From positions 330,933 to 394,932 of the forward strand of contig NZ_MKIM01000024.1 of assembly GCF_001939045.1 (NCBI RefSeq): a stretch of 64,000 nucleotides of DNA. The letters run 5' to 3'. Each line of letters opens with the position of its first letter. The stretch's first letter is position 1. The stretch is from Rhizobium oryziradicis (GTDB lineage: Bacteria; Pseudomonadota; Alphaproteobacteria; Rhizobiales; Rhizobiaceae). The translations under genes and the position numbers were made by a program. The notes below the pieces were generated by a model, which searched no databases, was not told the origin of the DNA, and was given only the letters and a program-made list of their open reading frames with translations. Shown one piece after another: positions 46,853 to 55,699 of this stretch.

Positions 46853-46956
46853 TAGAGCATTTCCAGGAAAAGTGCGTAGCGGTTTTCCGTCCGGAAATGC
46901 GTAAAAACAAAAAGTTAGAGCGGTTCACTGTTTCCGTGAAACAGTGAACCGCTCTA
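46853..46956. repeat. RIME/Bru-RS-like intergenic element with two palindromes
   Basis: The first palindrome runs from GCATTTCC (46857-46864) to GGAAATGC (46893-46900) with inner GGAAAA/TTTTCC arms. The second is a perfect 18-base-pair stem, 46917-46934 with 46938-46955, loop CGT. This two-hairpin layout with CGTAAAAACAAAAAGTTAGA between is familiar from Brucella, Ochrobactrum and Rhizobium intergenic repeats. It is the best host clue in the window. Confidence 0.8.
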
Positions 46957-47173
46957 GCGATGACCTCAACGGCGTATGGTTGTCAGGTCAAAATATAGCA
47001 CGGACCCAAAAAGGTTATGCAGACCTGCAACCAGATGCCACCGAAGCGCTTGGCTGCTTCGCATCTCGACCGGCTGGCGCGTCTTCCAAGCGGCTGTACT
47101 ACCTTTTCACCAGAACGCGCTTGAGCCTCCTTCGGACAGCAAAGAACTCACAACACCGATACTTCCAGTGGTC

Positions 47174-48628
47174 CTATTGAGTCGACAAGTGGACAGCCGG
47201 CATAATGTGGTTAGGGATTGGACAAACATAAGGCTCATTTTGTACGGCGTTTTGCCACTCGTCTTTTGCTTTCGCTAAAAGGTCTGGTGAGGTGGCCAAA
47301 TCAAGACCTGTTGAGGCCAAGGCTTTCGCGGCGTGAACCATTGCTTTATGAGCGGCAGGGCTTCTTCCCTGTGCGACCACCTGCCATGTATGGGGGTTCG
47401 TTCCGATTGCCCAGGCCGGAGCCCAGCACTGCGCTGTCGGGGTAACGCGGCTCACGTCTCCGACGTCGGTAGACCCTGCCCGGAAGTGGGATTGGCCTTC
47501 GAAAGCGCGCAGGCCCGTGTGCAACGCGGTAGCTCCATCGATCTTCTCGTTGGAAAAGACATCCTGCTTGATCTGGTAAAGCTTGATGCTGCTCCTGATC
47601 GCTTCCTGCGTGAATGTCGCCTGGATCTTCCGAGCAAAATCAATGTCCGCCTCGTCGAAAGGCACCGGCCCGATCGCCACCAGATTTTCATGGATGGCGT
47701 TTTCGAGGGTCAGATTTGGTAGGAGGTTCGTCGCAGCGGTATCGAACACGATCTCGACCTCTGTTCCCGTCATCATCGCCGCCCCGCGCGCCACCTGATC
47801 GACACGTTCGGCCAGTGCCAAGGCCTGCGACAATTCGGGCGCACGTACAAGATAGAGTACCTCTGCTTTCGCCTGAACGACATTGGCGGCGCGCCCGCCA
47901 GCGTCGGTGATAGCGTAATGAACGCGGCAATCCTGCGGCATATGTTCGCGGAGGAAATTCACGCCGACATTCATCAGTTCAACGGCATCGAGAGCAGATC
48001 GCCCGAGATGAGCAGCGTTAGAGGCGTGAGCGGCAACTCCCTTGAAACGGTAGTAATATTCAAGCACCGCCAGATTGTTCGTTGATCTGACACCATTGAA
48101 AGGGGCCGGATGCCATGTCAGCGCAGCGTCGACGTCTTCGAATGCACGCGCCCGCACCATGAAGGTCTTGCCGGAACCGCCCTCTTCTCCGGGACAACCA
48201 TAATATCGCACAGTGCCTCGCAGACCGTTGGCCTCCAGATACTTCGCCAGCGAAACAGCCGCCAACAGTGAGCCTGCGCCCAGCAAATTATGGCCACAGC
48301 CGTGACCACTGGCACCGGTTTCGCCCGCACGCGGCTCATCAATGCCCGCAAGCTGGCTCATTCCGGCAAGCGCGTCGTATTCGCCCAGAAAGGCGATGAT
48401 GGGATTGCCGCTGCCATACTGTCCGATGAAAGCGGTTTCCATCCCTGCGATGTCTTGTTCAACCGCAAACCCATGCTGCTTCAGCGTTTGAACAAGGAGA
48501 TCAGCCGATTTGAATTCATCAAATTTGAGTTCCGCAAAATCCCAGATCAGGTCGCTCAGGGAGGTAAAATCAGGCGCGAGACGGTCAATCGATTGCGTCA
48601 GGGATTTCAAGGCTGTTTGATCTGGCAT
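47174..48628 (-). CDS. M20-family amidohydrolase (AbgB-like)
   Basis: 484 residues from ATG 48628 (GAGGAA upstream; an earlier in-frame start at 48703 would overlap the hairpin). The metal-site motifs of M20 amidohydrolases are visible: GEYDALAG, GASGHGCGHNLLGAG, a CPGEEGGSGKTFM block with the catalytic Glu pair, and LTWHPAP. The dimerisation part contains FKGVAAHASNAAHLGRSALD, and CWAPAWAIGTNPHTW gives the last His. AbgB and related enzymes cleave N-acyl or aminobenzoyl-glutamate amides; some act on peptides. As the last gene of the importer operon it probably cleaves the imported compound. The substrate is not known. Confidence 0.85.
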   Translation of the reverse strand: MPDQTALKSLTQSIDRLAPDFTSLSDLIWDFAELKFDEFKSADLLVQTLKQHGFAVEQDIAGMETAFIGQYGSGNPIIAFLGEYDALAGMSQLAGIDEPRAGETGASGHGCGHNLLGAGSLLAAVSLAKYLEANGLRGTVRYYGCPGEEGGSGKTFMVRARAFEDVDAALTWHPAPFNGVRSTNNLAVLEYYYRFKGVAAHASNAAHLGRSALDAVELMNVGVNFLREHMPQDCRVHYAITDAGGRAANVVQAKAEVLYLVRAPELSQALALAERVDQVARGAAMMTGTEVEIVFDTAATNLLPNLTLENAIHENLVAIGPVPFDEADIDFARKIQATFTQEAIRSSIKLYQIKQDVFSNEKIDGATALHTGLRAFEGQSHFRAGSTDVGDVSRVTPTAQCWAPAWAIGTNPHTWQVVAQGRSPAAHKAMVHAAKALASTGLDLATSPDLLAKAKDEWQNAVQNEPYVCPIPNHIMPAVHLSTQ

Positions 48629-48690
48629 GCTGTTCCTCAAGGCAAAGCGAAACCATGTCCGCCCATCGACGATGGCGGTGGCTTCTGTAA

Positions 48691-48720
48691 GGGAGAAAGG
48701 CACCGCACAGATACGGTGCC
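48691..48720 (-). terminator. Hairpin between the binding-protein gene and the amidohydrolase gene
   Basis: On the minus strand GGCACCG and CGGTGCC (48714-48720 with 48699-48705) form a 7-bp GC-rich stem with an 8-base loop, followed by TTTCTCCC. It resembles a partial terminator that could lower expression of the distal amidohydrolase gene relative to the abundant binding protein. Confidence 0.55.
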
Positions 48721-48732
48721 TTGCATGACGGG

Positions 48733-50274
48733 TTATTGGGCGAGTGACACTTCCCAGAGCCGCGCATTGGACTGCCAGACAGGCTGGCCTTGCAGGGACT
48801 TGGTTGCACCCCAGACATCAATCATGTCGTAGAGGAAGATGCCCGGCATATCCTGCAACATGAGTTCGTGAAACTGGTCGAAAATCACCTGCCGCTTTTT
48901 CTGATCGATCTCCGCATAGGCGGCCTTCATCAGCTCGACTGCCTTGGGATTGTCCCACATCAGCGAGGCATTCTTGTCCTTGTCGCCCACATAGAAGCTA
49001 TACATCAGCGCGGGATCGAGACGCGGTGCAACGGATTGCGAAATGATCTGGTAATTGCCGGAGCGGCGGCGATCAACCTGCGTAGCATAGTCCAGCACTT
49101 CGATCTGCACATTGAGCCCGATCTGCTGCAACATGGCTTGCGCGATAACGGCAGCCGGGAAGCTCGGAACATTACCGCGCTTATTGGCAATGATGTTGAT
49201 CTGCTCGCCCTTGTAGCCAGAGGCTGCAAGTTCCTTTTTCGCCGCAGCCAGATCGTAGGGAAGACGCTTCTTCTGGGTTTCGCTGAAGTAGATTGAATCC
49301 GATGCCACCATGGAGCCGTTCGCCTTGCCGGTTCCGTTGGAGGCCGCAGCAACAAGTTCATCCATGTCGAGCGCCATCGCCATGGCACGGCGAACGCCCG
49401 GCTTGCTCATCACGGGATCGCGTGTCTGGATGTAGAATAGGTTCTTGCCGTTGTTCTGCGAAATGATGACCTTCGCCTTCTGGCTTTTTTCGAACTCGGG
49501 AATAAGGTCAGGGGAAATCTCCGCCGTATCGAGCACGCCCGATTGCAGCCCAGCCTTCACGGTCGATGCATCGGGGATGACCATGAACTTGATGCCATCC
49601 ACCAGCGGGCGTTTTGAGCCGACCATGCCATCCGGTTTGCCGTCATTGGCTGGCGATTGATATTCATTGAACTTGGACAGATGGATGTATTCGCCCTTCT
49701 TCCACTCATCCCATTTGAACGGACCCGTGCCGATAGGCTTATCGAAGGCACCATCTGCCTTGAGTGAATCCTTGGAGATCATTCCGGTATAGCCACATTC
49801 AGGCCGCGCCATCAGACCGAGGAAAACCGCCGAGGGCTTCTCGAGCGACATGGTCACAGTGTGGGCATCGATAACCTTGATCGCGGTTACCTTCACGGTT
49901 CCGCCATCGAAATCCTTGATGCAGGTCCATTTCGTGGCCGGGTCCATGTAGCGGTTCCAGTTCCACACCACATCATCTGCCGTCAGCGGCTTGCCATTGT
50001 GGAACTGGACGTTCTGGCGAAGCTTGAAGGTATAGGTCAGCCCGTCTGCGGATGTCTCCACGCTTTGCGCCAGCAGAGGCTTCACCTCGCCGTTATTGGC
50101 ATAGCCCACCAGCCCTTCGACGATATGCAGAATGACGCCGTCCGTATTCCCATCACGGTTGACGCCAGGGATGTTGCTGCGCAGATCCGAACTTTGCGCA
50201 ATCACAATATCGCGTGCCTGTGCAACGCCCGAAAGCGCAATCAGCATGGTTCCAGCAAGAGTTAAGCTTTTCAT
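48733..50274 (-). CDS. Peptide ABC transporter, periplasmic substrate-binding protein (family 5)
   Basis: 513 residues. A signal peptide MKSLTLAGTMLIALSGVAQA is followed by RDIVIAQSSDL. The SBP_bac_5 pattern is clear: GDT-type start (DGVILHIVEGLVGYANNGEV), LLAQSVETSADGLTYTFKLR, FHNGKPLTADDVVWNWNRYM, and IGTGPFKWDEWKKGEYI. It captures an oligopeptide-like ligand in the periplasm for the DppBC/ATPase importer encoded upstream in the operon. The hairpin at 48691-48720 follows its stop. The ligand is not deducible; dipeptides, opines and modified amino-acid amides are all bound by this family. Confidence 0.92.
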   Translation of the reverse strand: MKSLTLAGTMLIALSGVAQARDIVIAQSSDLRSNIPGVNRDGNTDGVILHIVEGLVGYANNGEVKPLLAQSVETSADGLTYTFKLRQNVQFHNGKPLTADDVVWNWNRYMDPATKWTCIKDFDGGTVKVTAIKVIDAHTVTMSLEKPSAVFLGLMARPECGYTGMISKDSLKADGAFDKPIGTGPFKWDEWKKGEYIHLSKFNEYQSPANDGKPDGMVGSKRPLVDGIKFMVIPDASTVKAGLQSGVLDTAEISPDLIPEFEKSQKAKVIISQNNGKNLFYIQTRDPVMSKPGVRRAMAMALDMDELVAAASNGTGKANGSMVASDSIYFSETQKKRLPYDLAAAKKELAASGYKGEQINIIANKRGNVPSFPAAVIAQAMLQQIGLNVQIEVLDYATQVDRRRSGNYQIISQSVAPRLDPALMYSFYVGDKDKNASLMWDNPKAVELMKAAYAEIDQKKRQVIFDQFHELMLQDMPGIFLYDMIDVWGATKSLQGQPVWQSNARLWEVSLAQ

Positions 50275-50313
50275 GTTCTACCCTCTGTTATTGTTCGTTG
50301 TGACGCTGTTGGT

Positions 50314-51189
50314 TCAGGCTCGAAAATCATCCCAGCAGACGCGCGAAAGACGGCCGATGGTTTCGAGAGAAACGGTGTAGCCCGGCGTTCCATCCGGCAT
50401 TTCCTGCGGAACCTGATCGGTAAAAGCTGTGATGATGTAGAGCGGCTGGCCGTCATCGTAGACGATGCCAGCGTTCATTCGGCCGCGCTTCCCCGTGCCT
50501 CCCTTGTGTGCAACCACCGTGCCGAACGGTAGACGCGAGGGGATGGCGTATCGCAGGATCTGGTTCTTCAATGTCTGCAAGGCGTAGACACTCAAAGTTT
50601 TCGACACGCCGAGACGCTCCGAAGCTTCCTCAGACCTCTGCGCATCGAGAATTGACTGAAGCAGGAACATCTGGTCGCGTGCCGTCGTCGTGGTGACGGA
50701 TTTCAGCGAATGATCGGGTGAAAGTGCCAGCGGGGGGATCAGAAAACGGTGGTGCGTGCCCACCATCCCGATGGATTGGCAATAGCTGTTTACTTCTTCC
50801 AGAGTGAGCCGCTCAAACACCATCTTGGTGCAGACATTGTCGGAAAGTACCATCATGCCGGTGATGGCATCGCGGAGCGAAATCACGATCCCAGGCGTCA
50901 GATAGCGAAACATTCCGCTAGCGACTTCTTCGGCAAAACGCGCTTCGTAGACAATCTGCTCATTAAGGTCGAGCCTGCCCTCATGCACGGCCTTGAGCGC
51001 TGCCATCATGATGGAGGTCTTGCGCGTGCTTGCCGAAGGTGTTTCCTCATCCGCTCCACGTTCAAAAACCTCGCCGGTGCGCAAATTCTTGATGCAGTAC
51101 CGTGTGATGAAGGGCTGCGCATCGCAAACCGCATTCAGCCTCTCAGGTGTTGACCCCAAGCTGGCAGATGTCATGGGTGCTGTATTCAT
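50314..51189 (-). CDS. Class A beta-lactamase-fold serine hydrolase, cytoplasmic
   Basis: 291 residues from ATG 51189, with GGAGG seven bases upstream; the start 21 bases earlier would overlap the ATPase gene. Active-site motifs are in order: SASTRKTS (SxxK serine and lysine), SDNVCT (SDN loop) and HKGGTGKRG (KTG-like, here KGG). There is no signal peptide, so it stays in the cytoplasm, unlike resistance enzymes. In peptide-importer operons such proteins are candidates for amide or peptide hydrolysis of the imported compound. Resistance to beta-lactams is not implied. It lies 2 bases downstream of the fused ABC ATPase gene. Confidence 0.83.
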   Translation of the reverse strand: MNTAPMTSASLGSTPERLNAVCDAQPFITRYCIKNLRTGEVFERGADEETPSASTRKTSIMMAALKAVHEGRLDLNEQIVYEARFAEEVASGMFRYLTPGIVISLRDAITGMMVLSDNVCTKMVFERLTLEEVNSYCQSIGMVGTHHRFLIPPLALSPDHSLKSVTTTTARDQMFLLQSILDAQRSEEASERLGVSKTLSVYALQTLKNQILRYAIPSRLPFGTVVAHKGGTGKRGRMNAGIVYDDGQPLYIITAFTDQVPQEMPDGTPGYTVSLETIGRLSRVCWDDFRA

Positions 51190-51191
51190 CG

Positions 51192-52820
51192 TCACGCCTC
51201 CAAGCGCCATTTGAGTTTCACGCCGCCGGTCTCGTTGAGATCGAGAGCGGGAATTGCCGAGAGAAGCCGCCGCGTATAGGCCTCCTTCGGCGTGTCGAAG
51301 ATCGTGTTGCGATCACCCTGCTCGATGATCCTGCCGTCCTGCATGACGATGACGCGATCGGCCACCTGTTCGACCACGCCGAGATCGTGGCTGATGAACA
51401 GGCAGGAAAAGCCATAACGCTTCTGCAAGTCGGAAAAGAGCGAGAGCACCTGCGCGCGAACAGTCACGTCGAGCGCTGAAACAGGTTCATCGGCAATGAG
51501 AAAGCGCGGTCTGCGCGCAATTGCTCTGGCAATCGCCACTCTCTGTCGCTGACCGCCCGAAAGCTCGTGCGGATAGCGCAGCGCAAAATCGGCACTGAGG
51601 CCAACCTCATCCAGCGTTTCGTAAGCGCGCTTCATCTTTGCCGCACGCTCGATGCCCGGAACGAGACGCAAGGCTTCTTCAACAAGAGCAAGAATCGTCA
51701 TTCTGGGATCGAGCGAAGAATAGGGATCCTGAAAAACCATCTGGCAATTGAGACGATAGTCGCGCCAGTCATGGTCTCGTGTGCGGCCCTGGAAGAGAAC
51801 CTGGCCTTCGGTTTCCTTGACCAGTCCGGCGATTGTTCGCCCGAGCGTTGTCTTGCCGGAGCCGGAGCCACCAACCAGCGCCACCACTTCGCCTTCATGA
51901 ATATCGATTGAGACACCATGCAATGCGCGCTTCGGCTCGCCCTTTTTGAGAAAGGATTTCCGTCCAGGATAATCGACGACGATGTTGCGAGCCGAGATCA
52001 TCGGTGCGGATGTCGTATCGATGGATCGAACTTCGCCACGCACGGGCAAAGACGAGAGGAGCTTTCGCGTATAGGGGTGCTGCGGGCGCTCCAGTATCTG
52101 TTCCGTCGTGCCAGCTTCTACGATTGAGCCCTTCTCCATCACGACAATGCGGTCGGTGTATCGTGCCACCATTGGCAGGTCATGGCTGATGAGAAGGACG
52201 GCGGTGCCCTCCGCCTTCGTCAGTTCCACCATCAGTTCCATGACATCACGCTGGATCACCGCGTCCAGCGCGGTTGTCGGCTCGTCGGCAATCAACAAGG
52301 CTGGCTTTAAAAGCATGACGGATGCCAGCATGATGCGCTGGCGCATACCGCCTGAAAACTCGTGCGGATAGGAGTCAAGCGCTCTTTCGGGATCGCGAAT
52401 GCCGACGCGCCCTAGCATGGAAAGGATTTTTTCGTGCCGAACAGAAGGCGTATCCTGCGTGTGAAGCGCCAGCCCCTCCTCCAATTGCCGCCCGATGGTC
52501 ATGGAGGGATTGAGAGAGGTCATTGGCTCCTGAAAGACCAGTCCGATTTCCGCGCCACGGAGCGAGCGCAAGTCTTTCTCGCTGATGGCCGTGATGTCGC
52601 GGCCCTTGAAGATGATCGTGCCTGCTATCTTGCGTATGACGGGTGGCAGCAGAGAGACGAGCGCGCGTGTCGCCAGCGATTTGCCCGATCCGCTTTCGCC
52701 GACGATGCCGAAGATTTCGCCCGGTGCCACGTCGAAGCTGACATCCTTCACGACACCCACATCACGACGGGCGATCTGCAGCGAGAGATTGCGGACGCTG
52801 AGAAGTGTTCCTTCAGTCAT
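51192..52820 (-). CDS. Fused double ABC ATPase of a peptide importer (DppD-DppF-like)
   Basis: 542 residues with two complete ABC modules. Module 1: Walker A GESGSGKS near 37-44, signature FSGGMRQR, Walker B LLIADEPTTALD. Module 2: Walker A GGSGSGKT near 315-322, signature LSGGQRQRVAIA, Walker B FLIADEPVSALD. This is the DppD/DppF pair on a single chain, which is common in Rhizobiales. It powers import through the two permeases encoded just upstream; its start overlaps the DppC-like stop by 4 bases. Confidence 0.93.
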   Translation of the reverse strand: MTEGTLLSVRNLSLQIARRDVGVVKDVSFDVAPGEIFGIVGESGSGKSLATRALVSLLPPVIRKIAGTIIFKGRDITAISEKDLRSLRGAEIGLVFQEPMTSLNPSMTIGRQLEEGLALHTQDTPSVRHEKILSMLGRVGIRDPERALDSYPHEFSGGMRQRIMLASVMLLKPALLIADEPTTALDAVIQRDVMELMVELTKAEGTAVLLISHDLPMVARYTDRIVVMEKGSIVEAGTTEQILERPQHPYTRKLLSSLPVRGEVRSIDTTSAPMISARNIVVDYPGRKSFLKKGEPKRALHGVSIDIHEGEVVALVGGSGSGKTTLGRTIAGLVKETEGQVLFQGRTRDHDWRDYRLNCQMVFQDPYSSLDPRMTILALVEEALRLVPGIERAAKMKRAYETLDEVGLSADFALRYPHELSGGQRQRVAIARAIARRPRFLIADEPVSALDVTVRAQVLSLFSDLQKRYGFSCLFISHDLGVVEQVADRVIVMQDGRIIEQGDRNTIFDTPKEAYTRRLLSAIPALDLNETGGVKLKWRLEA

Positions 52821-53635
52821 TTCAAACCCCTCATGCGTGGGTCGAGCTTATCGCGCAGAGCATCACCGAGAAGGTTGATGCCAAGCAGGGTGAGAGCGAT
52901 GCAGAGGCCGGGAAAGAGACCGAGCCAGACGGCCTGCTCGATGAAGGGGCGACCTGCCGCCAGCATATTGCCCCAGGTTGGTGCCGGAGGTGGCACGCCG
53001 AGACCGAGAAAACTCAAGGCGCTTTCCGAAAGAATGGCCCAGCCGAACATAGAGGTGGCAAGCACGGTGATCGGTGCGAGACAGTTGGGCAGGATGTGCC
53101 TGAACATCGTGAAGATCTCGCCATTGCCCATGACCCGTGACGCTTCGACGAATTCGCGCTCTCGCAGGGACAGCACCGCTCCCCGAACGACGCGCGCCAT
53201 GGATGGCGTGTAGGCAATGCCAAGGGCGAAGATGATGCCGTACTGATTTGCGCCGAACACTGCGAGAAGCCCGAGCGCCAGCAAGATGCCGGGGAAAGCC
53301 AGCAGCGCATTGTTGACTGCCATGATCAAGCCATCGATCCAGCCGCGAGCATAGCCGCTCACCAAACCAATCAGGGTGCCTGCGATCACCGCGAAGCCAA
53401 CCGTGAGGCAGCCGATCCAGACGCTGGCCCGTGCACCGACCATCAGGCGGCTCAGGACATCGCGCCCGAACTCATCCGTGCCGAGCAGATGGAGTGGGCC
53501 AGGTGCCGCAAGCCTTGCGGTGAAGCTCAGCTTCATGGGATCGAAGGGCGTCCAGAACAGGCTCAAGACGGCAATTGTCAAAAGGAAGGCGATGAGAACG
53601 CCGCCGATCAGGCCATTGAGGGATACGTGTTTCAT
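52817..53635 (-). CDS. Peptide ABC transporter permease, DppC-like
   Basis: 272 residues. An N-terminal helix (GGVLIAFLLTIAVLSLF) precedes the periplasmic GTDEFGRDVLSRLMVGARAS motif, typical of DppC/OppC. Five more helices follow, with an EAA-loop-like segment (REFVEASRVMGNGEIFTMFR). Its ends overlap both neighbours by 4 bases, so it is part of a tightly coupled operon. Confidence 0.92.
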   Translation of the reverse strand: MKHVSLNGLIGGVLIAFLLTIAVLSLFWTPFDPMKLSFTARLAAPGPLHLLGTDEFGRDVLSRLMVGARASVWIGCLTVGFAVIAGTLIGLVSGYARGWIDGLIMAVNNALLAFPGILLALGLLAVFGANQYGIIFALGIAYTPSMARVVRGAVLSLREREFVEASRVMGNGEIFTMFRHILPNCLAPITVLATSMFGWAILSESALSFLGLGVPPPAPTWGNMLAAGRPFIEQAVWLGLFPGLCIALTLLGINLLGDALRDKLDPRMRGLK

Positions 53636-54576
53636 TCGGCCACCACGCGCGGATCAAACAGAGGGTAAAGGAGATCGACAATCAGGTTGACGACCACATA
53701 GGACATGGCGACAAAGAGAAGGCAGCCCTGAATGACGGGGTAGTCCCGCTGAAAAATGCTATCGACCATCAGGCGTCCAAGGCCGGGAATAGTGAAGACT
53801 GTTTCGATGACGGCGATGCCGCCGAGCAGATTTCCAAGGATCAGGCCGATCATGGTCCAAGTCGGACCGAAGGCATTCTTGAAAGCGTGCTTCCAGAGAA
53901 CCGCCTGCTCAGACAGGCCTTTAGCGCGGGCATGGGCAATGTAATCCAGCCTGAGAACCTCGAGCGTGGAAGCACGCGCCATGCGGATCAGAACACCAGC
54001 CTCGTGGATGACGAGTGTCATGATGGGCAGAACCAGATAGAGCAGGCCCGATACAAAATTATCAGAGAGGGAGACATATCCCAGCACCGGCAGCCAGCCG
54101 AGTTTCAGTCCGAAGAAGAGAAGCAAAAGCAATCCGAGCCAGAATGTCGGGATTGAAAGCAGAACTGTCGCCGTGCCAATCAGGAAAAGATCAGTCGCGC
54201 TGTTTTGACGCCAGGCCGCAATCACGCCCGCAGGTACTGCGATCAGGCTCGCCAGAATGACCGCGACGATGACGATCTCAGCGGAAACCATAAATCGCGA
54301 AACGACGAGTGGCAGCACCGGCTCCTTGTTGACGATGGACTGACCGAAATCTCCGCTTAAAACATTGCCAGACCAAACCAGAAACTGCTGGGGCAGCGAT
54401 GTATCGAGCCCAAGCTCTACGCGCATCTCGGCAACCTGATCCGGTGTGGCCATATCTCCCAGCATCAGAGCTGCCGGATCGCCTGGTATGAATCGAATGA
54501 GCGCGAAGACTGTGATTGCGACGATCACCAATGTCGGGATCGCCATCAGCAATCGATGGAATATGAATCTTATCAT
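53632..54576 (-). CDS. Peptide ABC transporter permease, DppB-like
   Basis: 314 residues. The start MIRFIFHRLLMAIPTLVIVA and RFIPGDPAALMLGD are typical of DppB/OppB. Six helices are visible, with the EAA loop LRLDYIAHARAKGLSEQAVL. It is the first gene of the leftward importer operon. The likely LysR-type operator lies about 85-125 bases upstream. Confidence 0.92.
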   Translation of the reverse strand: MIRFIFHRLLMAIPTLVIVAITVFALIRFIPGDPAALMLGDMATPDQVAEMRVELGLDTSLPQQFLVWSGNVLSGDFGQSIVNKEPVLPLVVSRFMVSAEIVIVAVILASLIAVPAGVIAAWRQNSATDLFLIGTATVLLSIPTFWLGLLLLLFFGLKLGWLPVLGYVSLSDNFVSGLLYLVLPIMTLVIHEAGVLIRMARASTLEVLRLDYIAHARAKGLSEQAVLWKHAFKNAFGPTWTMIGLILGNLLGGIAVIETVFTIPGLGRLMVDSIFQRDYPVIQGCLLFVAMSYVVVNLIVDLLYPLFDPRVVAE

Positions 54577-54661
54577 CGGTTCCCCTGAACACGATTGTCG
54601 GGACCGGATCTACAAAGTCACCGGCTGTTATGGGAAAGACTATGACGGATCAAAAAAATGA

Positions 54662-54699
54662 GCGCAATCTTATGCATTTTCGTCATAGAATAATGCATA
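54662..54699 (-). promoter_or_regulatory. Likely LysR-type operator of the peptide-importer operon
   Basis: TATGCAT (54671-54677) and ATGCATA (54693-54699) form a 15-base-spaced inverted repeat, upstream of dppB. Overlapping it, GCGCAATCTTATGCA (54662-54676) is repeated exactly, in inverse orientation, in the MmgE/PrpD promoter at 56639-56653. In both places the site has the same orientation relative to the gene it would control. Confidence 0.6.
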
Positions 54700-54749
54700 A
54701 TCTGAAAGCACCGCCCGGTTTTGAACTCAGGCCAATGCCCGTCGTGACT

Positions 54750-55664
54750 TCAACCAGCCGCACTTTTCTGGGAGATTTCGATCTGTCGCTTGAGTGCTTC
54801 CATCAGGGCTTTCGCCGCTAGAGACGCTGATGTGCCCGAGGGTGTCGCCAGGGCAAATTCCTGCGTGGTGACAGGAACGAACGGACGCTGAACGATGGGA
54901 AGGTGCTGGTAGAGATTGGCAAAGAAGCTGCTCAAAATGGCAACGCCCAAGCCGTGCGCCACATAAGAGCAGGCGGAGCTGTTGGTGTGGGTCTCGATCT
55001 TCACGTTTTGCCTCACGGCTTCGCGCGAAAAAGTTTGATCGAGCAGCATGCGCGTTGGCCTCTGGCGGCCGATGAGGATCAGCGGCACCCCACGCAAATC
55101 CTTGGCGTGAATTTCTTTCAGCGATGCCAGTTTATGCCCTTCAGGCAGAACGCATACGCTGGTTCCCGTCGCAACGATTTCCATATCGATGCCGGGCAAC
55201 ACAGGATTTTCGTGACGCAGAAAGCCGAAATCGATGACCTTCTGTTCGACTAGGCGTGCAATGTTCGATGTCGTTTCAAAAAAGGTTTCGATCCGCACTG
55301 AGGGGTAGTCGCGCACGAAATCCGTCATCATGGCAGGCGCAAAGTTTTCCCACATGCTGCTAGGAAGCCCAACGCGCACCAGTTCCGGGCCCTTTGCACC
55401 GCTGCGAAGATCTTCTGCCAGTCCCGAAAATCTGTTCAGTCCAAGCAATATGGTTTCAGCATCTCGCGCCAGAATGCCAGCCTCAGGCGTGGGAATAAGC
55501 CTGCCCTTGTCCCTATCGAAAAGCCTCAGTTGCAGATCGGTTTCCAACTGCTGGAGCAGGCGGCTGACACCGGACTGGCTGAGCCCCATGCTTTTTGCGG
55601 TGGCAATGGTTGAGCCAGTCGCGAGGAGCGTTTTCAGAACCTCAAGCTGCCTGAAATTGATCAT
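54750..55664 (-). CDS. LysR-family transcriptional regulator (1)
   Basis: 304 residues. An N-terminal winged helix-turn-helix is seen at about 1-60 (FRQLEVLKTLLATGSTIATA, then GLSQSGVSRLLQQLETDLQL and RLFDRDKGRLIPT). The effector-binding domain starts near 90 (VRVGLPSSMWENFAP). It ends just upstream of the importer operon and lies downstream of a second LysR gene on the same strand. It is a good candidate to bind the operator at 54662-54699 and respond to the imported compound. Confidence 0.9.
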   Translation of the reverse strand: MINFRQLEVLKTLLATGSTIATAKSMGLSQSGVSRLLQQLETDLQLRLFDRDKGRLIPTPEAGILARDAETILLGLNRFSGLAEDLRSGAKGPELVRVGLPSSMWENFAPAMMTDFVRDYPSVRIETFFETTSNIARLVEQKVIDFGFLRHENPVLPGIDMEIVATGTSVCVLPEGHKLASLKEIHAKDLRGVPLILIGRQRPTRMLLDQTFSREAVRQNVKIETHTNSSACSYVAHGLGVAILSSFFANLYQHLPIVQRPFVPVTTQEFALATPSGTSASLAAKALMEALKRQIEISQKSAAG

Positions 55665-55699
55665 GCCGTCGTCACTCCCTCACCAGCCTGATACTTGGC

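Larger units (their letters stand above)
46231..47173. other. Gene-free junction between the Septu pair and the metabolic block
   Basis: 943 bases containing the long-form node copy B (46546-46695) and a RIME/Bru-RS-like element (46853-46956). The frame AAVLKAIRRAETGLAKSAGD at about 46790-46850 could be a gene fragment but is preceded by a stop. No intact gene is supported. Confidence 0.5.
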
